Assembly: GCA_910576815.1 (NCBI GenBank)
Contig: CAJTKA010000004.1
Coordinates: forward strand, 1-64,000
Length of the DNA stretch: 64,000 bases
Reading direction: 5' to 3'
Source of the DNA: an uncultured Lachnospiraceae bacterium
GTDB taxonomy: Bacteria; Bacillota; Clostridia; Lachnospirales; Lachnospiraceae
Program-made: the position numbers and the translations under genes
Part shown: positions 59,821-64,000 of the stretch, piece by piece
How positions within the stretch are numbered: position 1 is the first letter of the stretch
Layout of the letters: every line of letters begins with the position of its first letter
Notes under the pieces: model-generated
The model's input: the letters and a program-made list of their open reading frames with translations, nothing else
The model's database searches: none
Told to the model about the DNA's origin: nothing

Positions 59821-61200
59821 ATGTACCAGATCAACTTTCACAATCCGATTGCCGTCCATTTTATCGGCATCGGCGGCATCAGCATGAGCGGCCTGGCCGA
59901 GATTCTTCTGACTGAAGGCTTTACCATATCGGGCTCCGACCGTGCCCCCTCCGACCTAACATGTCGGCTGGAGAGCAAGGGCGCATGCGTTTTTTACGGG
60001 CAGAGTGAAGAAAACCTTTCCGCAAAGATCGACCTTGTGGTCTACACTGCCGCCATAAAGAGCGATAACCCCGAACTTGCCGCCGCCAAAAAACTTGGCA
60101 TTCCTACTCTGACCAGGGCGGAGCTTCTGGGCCAGATGATGAAAAACTATAAAGTACCCATCGCCGTGAGCGGTACCCATGGCAAGACGACCACGACTTC
60201 CATGATCTCCCAGATCCTTTTGACCGCAAAAACAGACCCCACTTTGTCCATCGGCGGCATCTACCATCCAATCGGCGGCAACATACGGATCGGCAACTCT
60301 GATCTCTTTGTAACGGAAGCCTGCGAATACACCAACAGCTTTTTACACTTTTTCCCAAAGATCGGTATCATTCTTAATATAGAAGAAGATCATTTGGATT
60401 TCTTCAAGGATCTCGATGACATACGCAATTCCTTCCGCCGCTTTGCACAGCTTTTGCCCGCTGACGGCGCGCTCATTATCAACGGCGATATCAAAAATGT
60501 TGAGGAGATCACGAAAGGGCTGTCCTGTCAGGTGATCACCTACGGTTCTTCCCCTAAATTTACCTACAGCGCGTCCGAGATCAGCTACAGCGAAGACGGA
60601 TATCCTTCCTTCCGACTTATGCAGGAGGGGAAACCTGCAGGTATCTTTACCCTCAAAGTCCATGGCGAGCACAACATCACAAACGCCCTGGCTGCCATCG
60701 CTCTCGCAAAGCTTTTGCATATTGCCGACGAGACGACTGCTGCCGGACTTTCCGCCTTCACGGGCTCTGACAGGCGTTTCGAGTATAAGGGACAGGTAAA
60801 CGGCGTCAACATCATCGATGATTACGCTCACCATCCCACAGAGATCCGCGCGACCTTAAACACTGCTGCAAAATATCCTCACAAAAGAATCTGGTGTGTC
60901 TTCCAGCCTCACACTTACACCAGGACCAAAGCGTTTCTTGATGAGTTCGCCTCCGCCCTCTCCCTTGCTGACGAGGTCATCCTGGCAGATATCTACGCCG
61001 CCAGGGAGAAGGATACCCTTGGCATCAGCGCAAGGACTCTGCAAGAAAAAATCCACTCTCTCGGACATTCCTGCCACTACTTTCCTTCCTTTGAGGAGAT
61101 TGAAAAATTTCTTTTGGAAAATTGCACAAAGGAAGATCTGTTGATAACTATGGGCGCAGGCGACGTTGTAAAAATCGGTGAAACTCTGTTACAAAAATAA
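59821..61200 (+). CDS. murC: UDP-N-acetylmuramate--L-alanine ligase
   Basis: A 459-aa cytoplasmic enzyme adding L-Ala to UDP-MurNAc. HFIGIGGISMSGLAEILL is the Rossmann N-terminus, AVSGTHGKTTTTSMISQIL the ATP site (about 118), NIEEDHLDFF the central motif, and DDYAHHPTEIRATL the C-terminal signature. It has its own promoter at 59760 and a hairpin terminator overlapping a DnaA-box-like repeat at 61209-61257. It is not linked to the other mur genes in the window. Confidence 0.97.
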   Translation: MYQINFHNPIAVHFIGIGGISMSGLAEILLTEGFTISGSDRAPSDLTCRLESKGACVFYGQSEENLSAKIDLVVYTAAIKSDNPELAAAKKLGIPTLTRAELLGQMMKNYKVPIAVSGTHGKTTTTSMISQILLTAKTDPTLSIGGIYHPIGGNIRIGNSDLFVTEACEYTNSFLHFFPKIGIILNIEEDHLDFFKDLDDIRNSFRRFAQLLPADGALIINGDIKNVEEITKGLSCQVITYGSSPKFTYSASEISYSEDGYPSFRLMQEGKPAGIFTLKVHGEHNITNALAAIALAKLLHIADETTAAGLSAFTGSDRRFEYKGQVNGVNIIDDYAHHPTEIRATLNTAAKYPHKRIWCVFQPHTYTRTKAFLDEFASALSLADEVILADIYAAREKDTLGISARTLQEKIHSLGHSCHYFPSFEEIEKFLLENCTKEDLLITMGAGDVVKIGETLLQK

Positions 61201-61316
61201 TTATTCACAATATCCACAGAAAAGAACCTTCGGCAGTCAATTTTTTCTGTGGATATTTTTGTGGAAGATACCACGCAGTTTTGTGCCCTCCCGGCACCCT
61301 GTCCACATTATCCACA
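61201..61316. promoter_or_regulatory. Cluster of DnaA-box-like 9-mers
   Basis: TTATTCACA (61201-61209) abuts ATATCCACA (61210-61218); the reverse copy TGTGGATAT is at 61248-61256. CTGTCCACA (61299-61307) abuts the perfect TTATCCACA (61308-61316). Two sites match TTATNCACA exactly, two have one mismatch and one has two. The cluster lies upstream of the dnaD-loader operon. Part of it is also the stem of the murC terminator, so some sites may be coincidental. Confidence 0.55.
61209..61257 (+). terminator. Terminator-like hairpin after murC
   Basis: AATATCCACAGAAAA (61209-61223) and TTTTCTGTGGATATT (61243-61257) are perfect 15-bp arms with a 19-base loop, and the right arm runs into TTT at 61258-61260. 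It starts 8 bp after the murC stop. It is AT-rich, unlike a typical terminator stem. Confidence 0.6.
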
Positions 61317-61395
61317 ATTGCCCGGGTGGCCACGGACCAATTTACGCTTATCCGTTTGTGACAGTTTGTACATTCCTTTTTCCCAAAAGAGATGC

Positions 61396-61401
61396 TATAC
61401 T
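61396..61401 (+). promoter_or_regulatory. Extended -10 promoter of the dnaD operon
   Basis: TATACT at 61396-61401 is preceded by TGC (extended -10). The -35 position (TTCCTT) is weak, so an activator such as DnaA at the upstream boxes is plausible. The start near 61408 leaves about 30 bases before ATG 61438. Confidence 0.5.
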
Positions 61402-61437
61402 CCCTATAGTGATTTTTGAAATGAGGGACGCAGAATA

Positions 61438-62526
61438 ATGGGTTTTCTGACGATTTATCAGGACAACTATACAGATTCCACCGTGATTTCCAACCGTTTC
61501 ATCGACGAGTATATGCAGGCCGCAAACGACGCACAGTTAAAAATCTATCTCTATCTGATCCGCATGATGAGCGCAAGGCTCGGCACCAGCATCAATGATA
61601 TTGCCGACAAGTTCAACTACACGGAAAAAGATGTTCTGCGCGCCCTGAAATACTGGGAGAAAAATCATCTTCTCACGCTGGACTACGACGAACATAAAAA
61701 TATTACAGGCATTCACCTTCTGGACTCAAACGCCGGCACGGATATGCTGTCTATTACAAGGGATGTGACTGCCGCTTCTCTGGCTACCTATCCTGCCGTG
61801 ACGGCACAAAGCTTTCAGCAGGCACCGCCTGTCGAAACCACAGAGTCAGTCAGCCCGACGAAGCAGCCTTACGGCAAGCCCAACTACACCGCTGATGAGC
61901 TGCGCGCTTTCAAAGCCAACGAGGACTCCGCGAGACTGCTTTTTGTAGCGGAACAATATCTGAAAAAACCGCTGAGCGCAGGAGATGTCCGCAGTATCTT
62001 CTTTATTATGGACAGGCTTGGATTTTCGGAAGATTTGACGGACTATCTGCTCCAATACTGCGTCGATCGGGGAAAACGGGATTTCCGTTACATAGAAAAA
62101 GTCGCCATCAGTTGGGCAGAACAGGGCATTACCACGCCGAAGCAGGCGGCTTCTCTGGCAGGGAAATATGATAAGTCCGTTTATGCGATCATGCGTGCCC
62201 TCGGAAAGACCGGCATGCCAACCGAGACAGAGGCAGCATATATTGAACGCTGGCAGAAAATCTACGACTTTGAAATGGACGTGATCCTCGATGCCTGTGA
62301 GCGCACCGTTCTGGCTACGGATAACCACCGCTTTGAATATGCGGAAGGCATTTTGAAAAGCTGGTATGGAATCGGTGTGCACCACAAGAGCGATATCAAA
62401 GCGCTTGACGCCGACCACCGCCGCGCTAAGAGCAGCCGTCGTCAAGCGTCTGCCAATAAATTTAACCAGTTTGCACAGAACAACTATGATTTCGACGCAC
62501 TGGAAAAAGAGATCCTCAGTAACTAA
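61438..62526 (+). CDS. DnaD-domain replication initiation protein
   Basis: A 362-aa protein. An N-terminal winged-helix DnaB/DnaD domain covers about 1-110 (YLIRMMSARLGTSINDIADK, FNYTEKDVLRALKYWEKNHL). A Pro/Thr-rich linker and two DnaB_2/DnaD C-terminal repeats follow (about 175-240 and 255-325). It helps load the replicative helicase at the origin. It forms an operon with the loader ATPase 38 bp downstream and the prs gene. Confidence 0.92.
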   Translation: MGFLTIYQDNYTDSTVISNRFIDEYMQAANDAQLKIYLYLIRMMSARLGTSINDIADKFNYTEKDVLRALKYWEKNHLLTLDYDEHKNITGIHLLDSNAGTDMLSITRDVTAASLATYPAVTAQSFQQAPPVETTESVSPTKQPYGKPNYTADELRAFKANEDSARLLFVAEQYLKKPLSAGDVRSIFFIMDRLGFSEDLTDYLLQYCVDRGKRDFRYIEKVAISWAEQGITTPKQAASLAGKYDKSVYAIMRALGKTGMPTETEAAYIERWQKIYDFEMDVILDACERTVLATDNHRFEYAEGILKSWYGIGVHHKSDIKALDADHRRAKSSRRQASANKFNQFAQNNYDFDALEKEILSN

Positions 62527-62564
62527 AAACCATTTGATAAGCGACCAAACATAAGGAGACTCCC

Positions 62565-63536
62565 GTGCCGCTGACAAACGCGCAATACGACCAGATCCTT
62601 CACCAATATGAAGAAAGACAGCGCATAAGACGCCGCGAACTGGAAAGCAGACGCGAATGCGTTTACAGCAGCATCCCCGGCTATCGCGGTCTGGAAGATG
62701 AAACCGCTTCTCTATCCGTTTCGCAGGGAAAAAAGCTTCTGTCCGGAGAGGATAACGCCCTGCAGGATCTGCACAACGCCTTAGCTGATCTGCGCGCAAA
62801 ACGGGAACGGCTTCTTCTGGAAGCGGGTTTTCCCGCAGACTATCTAAGCCCTCCTTTTGTGTGTGCCAACTGTCAGGATACAGGCTATCGCGACGGCATA
62901 AAATGCCACTGTTTCCGTCGGGCAGAGATTTCCCTGCTCTACGAACAATCCGGCATTGCCGAAATGCTGCAAAACAATAATTTTTCACACCTTTCTTATG
63001 AATATCACACAGGGGAAGACCGCGCCCATTTTGAAAAAGCTGTCGAAACCTGTAAAGATTTCATCAAAAATTTTGATTCTGACTACCACAATCTCTTTTT
63101 TTATGGTACAGTGGGTACGGGAAAGTCTTTTCTTTCCGGCTGTGTAGCCAAAGAATTGATCGACACAGGTCATGCCGTGATCTATTTCAGCGCCACGGGA
63201 CTGTTTGATTTGCTCTCAGCGGCTGCCTTTGACAGCAAAAATCGGGAAGAACGCAGAAATGCCTACGCCGACCTTTACCAATGCGATCTGCTCATTATCG
63301 ACGATCTGGGCACGGAACTGACAAATCAGTTTACCGCTTCCCAGCTTTTCTCTCTGCTAAATGAGCGTGCCCTCGGCAAGAAGGCTGTGATCATCTCCAC
63401 CAACCTTTCCCTGCGGGAATTGCAGGACAGATACTCTGACCGTATCTTTTCCCGTATTACGAGCAATTTTATGGTCTGCAAACTCACAGGCCCCGACATC
63501 CGTATGTATCAAAAGAGACAGCAGAGCAGAAAGTGA
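62565..63536 (+). CDS. DnaC/DnaI-type helicase loader ATPase
   Basis: A 323-aa AAA ATPase. The N-terminal helical part has zinc-binding CANCQDTGYRDGIKCHCFRR (about 103-122). Walker A is GTVGTGKSFLSGCVAKEL (about 180), Walker B LLIIDDLGTEL (about 242), and sensor I VIISTNLSLREL. It loads the replicative helicase with the DnaD protein. The start is GTG 62565, with AAGGAG upstream. Confidence 0.93.
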   Translation: MPLTNAQYDQILHQYEERQRIRRRELESRRECVYSSIPGYRGLEDETASLSVSQGKKLLSGEDNALQDLHNALADLRAKRERLLLEAGFPADYLSPPFVCANCQDTGYRDGIKCHCFRRAEISLLYEQSGIAEMLQNNNFSHLSYEYHTGEDRAHFEKAVETCKDFIKNFDSDYHNLFFYGTVGTGKSFLSGCVAKELIDTGHAVIYFSATGLFDLLSAAAFDSKNREERRNAYADLYQCDLLIIDDLGTELTNQFTASQLFSLLNERALGKKAVIISTNLSLRELQDRYSDRIFSRITSNFMVCKLTGPDIRMYQKRQQSRK

Positions 63537-63543
63537 GGTTTCC

Positions 63544-64000
63544 ATGAACAGACGCGAGGAAAAAAGGAATCTCGAGACCATACCCGTCGGCTCTCTGGGG
63601 ATGATTCCCCTAAGAGGCTGCAAAACGCTCGGTGAAAAAGTAGACTACTATCTGGTCAAATGGCGTACCGAACGCGAGAGCGAACATAAAGACTCTCTCG
63701 CTTTTTCGGGTTATCAGCGCGACACTTATATTCTGGAAGCCGCCGTTCCGCGGTTCGGCTCCGGCGAGGGAAAAGGCGTGATCAAAGAATCTGTCCGCGG
63801 CTCCGACCTCTACCTTTTGGTGGATGTGGCCAACTACAGTCTCACCTACTCCCTCTGCGGTCACGAAAACCATATGTCTCCCGACGACCACTATCAGGAC
63901 TTAAAGCGCATCATTGCCGCAGTCGGCGGAAAAGCGAGACGAATCACGGTGATCATGCCTTTTCTTTATGAGAGCAGACAGCACAAGCGCTCCGCGAGGG
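63544..64000 (+). CDS. prs: Ribose-phosphate pyrophosphokinase, partial (cut by window end)
   Basis: The first 152 codons are present. MNRREEKRNLETIPVGSLGM opens the protein. VRGSDLYLLVDVANYSLTY, MSPDDHYQDLKRIIAAVGGK and ITVIMPFLYESRQHKRSAR match a clostridial branch of PRPP synthetase with a longer N-terminus than Bacillus Prs. It makes PRPP from ribose-5-phosphate and ATP. Translation probably starts at ATG 63544, with AAGTGAGG overlapping the stop of the loader gene, so the two are tightly coupled. Confidence 0.88.
   Translation, partial: MNRREEKRNLETIPVGSLGMIPLRGCKTLGEKVDYYLVKWRTERESEHKDSLAFSGYQRDTYILEAAVPRFGSGEGKGVIKESVRGSDLYLLVDVANYSLTYSLCGHENHMSPDDHYQDLKRIIAAVGGKARRITVIMPFLYESRQHKRSAR

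Noticed and set aside
61201..61316. Chromosomal replication origin
   Set aside because: DnaA-like boxes cluster here, but there is no dnaA, dnaN, rpmH or gidA nearby and no long AT-rich unwinding element; regulation of the dnaD operon or coincidence with the terminator stem is more likely.
61846..62988. 380-codon minus-strand frame across dnaD and the loader gene
   Set aside because: It is antisense to two strongly supported genes and has no family motifs.
1..64000. CRISPR arrays, tRNA or rRNA genes, prophage and insertion sequences
   Set aside because: I looked for regularly spaced repeats, tRNA-like cloverleafs, conserved rRNA segments, integrases and transposases and saw none; the only regularly spaced repeats are the three at 21094-21175.

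Overview
The window looks like chromosomal DNA of a spore-forming, anaerobic Firmicute of the class Clostridia, most likely the family Lachnospiraceae. The evidence is a GlgC/GlgD pair, SpoVT and SpoVG, a DnaD plus DnaI/DnaC-type loader pair next to an atypical ribose-phosphate pyrophosphokinase, a MurF with a membrane N-terminus, strong GGAGG ribosome sites, and several carbohydrate enzymes without signal peptides. I see no rRNA, tRNA, CRISPR array, prophage or intact insertion sequence. About 60 genes are supported.

Layout. 0-8 kb: an edge-cut gene under a perfect cre/LacI-type palindrome, nicotinate phosphoribosyltransferase, a chemoreceptor, an HD-GYP protein, an orphan LytTR regulator overlapping a truncated CPBP protease, and a lipoprotein. 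8-15 kb: an accessory stretch of XRE, AraC and GyrI-like regulators, a C39-like protein, acetyltransferases (one a remnant), a GH43 enzyme, and a type I toxin-antitoxin locus with a 27-residue membrane peptide. 15-20 kb: a GH2-phosphoesterase-CPBP group. 20-27 kb: SpoVT, an AAA ATPase behind three evenly spaced repeats, and a hydrolase-MurF-Ddl operon with a highly structured spacer. 27-34 kb: an AraC/GH9 divergent pair, a diguanylate cyclase, a DUF5060-type glycosidase, a LytTR-DUF3021 pair and a Cu/Zn-SOD-like protein. 34-41 kb: a GHKL/LytTR two-component pair, a GH13-PfkB pair and an ECF sigma factor operon. 41-46 kb: a RelB/PIN module with an internally deleted toxin, then Mfd and Pth.

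46.3-55.3 kb holds the most interesting unit: one minus-strand run of ten or eleven genes. It starts with a polar amino-acid ABC transporter (ATPase, binding protein, two permeases). It continues with a cytidylate-kinase-like protein, a circularly permuted ATP-grasp ligase, an alpha-E protein and a transglutaminase-like protease. It ends with two M14/AstE-type deacylase paralogues, one of which has lost its zinc ligands. A consensus promoter followed at once by a strong terminator hairpin precedes it, so attenuation is likely. I read it as an uptake and peptide/amide-processing system of unknown product.

55-64 kb: a FUSC-type membrane protein fused to a HAD domain lacking its nucleophile, SpoVG, GlgD-GlgC (glycogen), MurC, then a cluster of DnaA-box-like sites before the dnaD-loader-prs operon.
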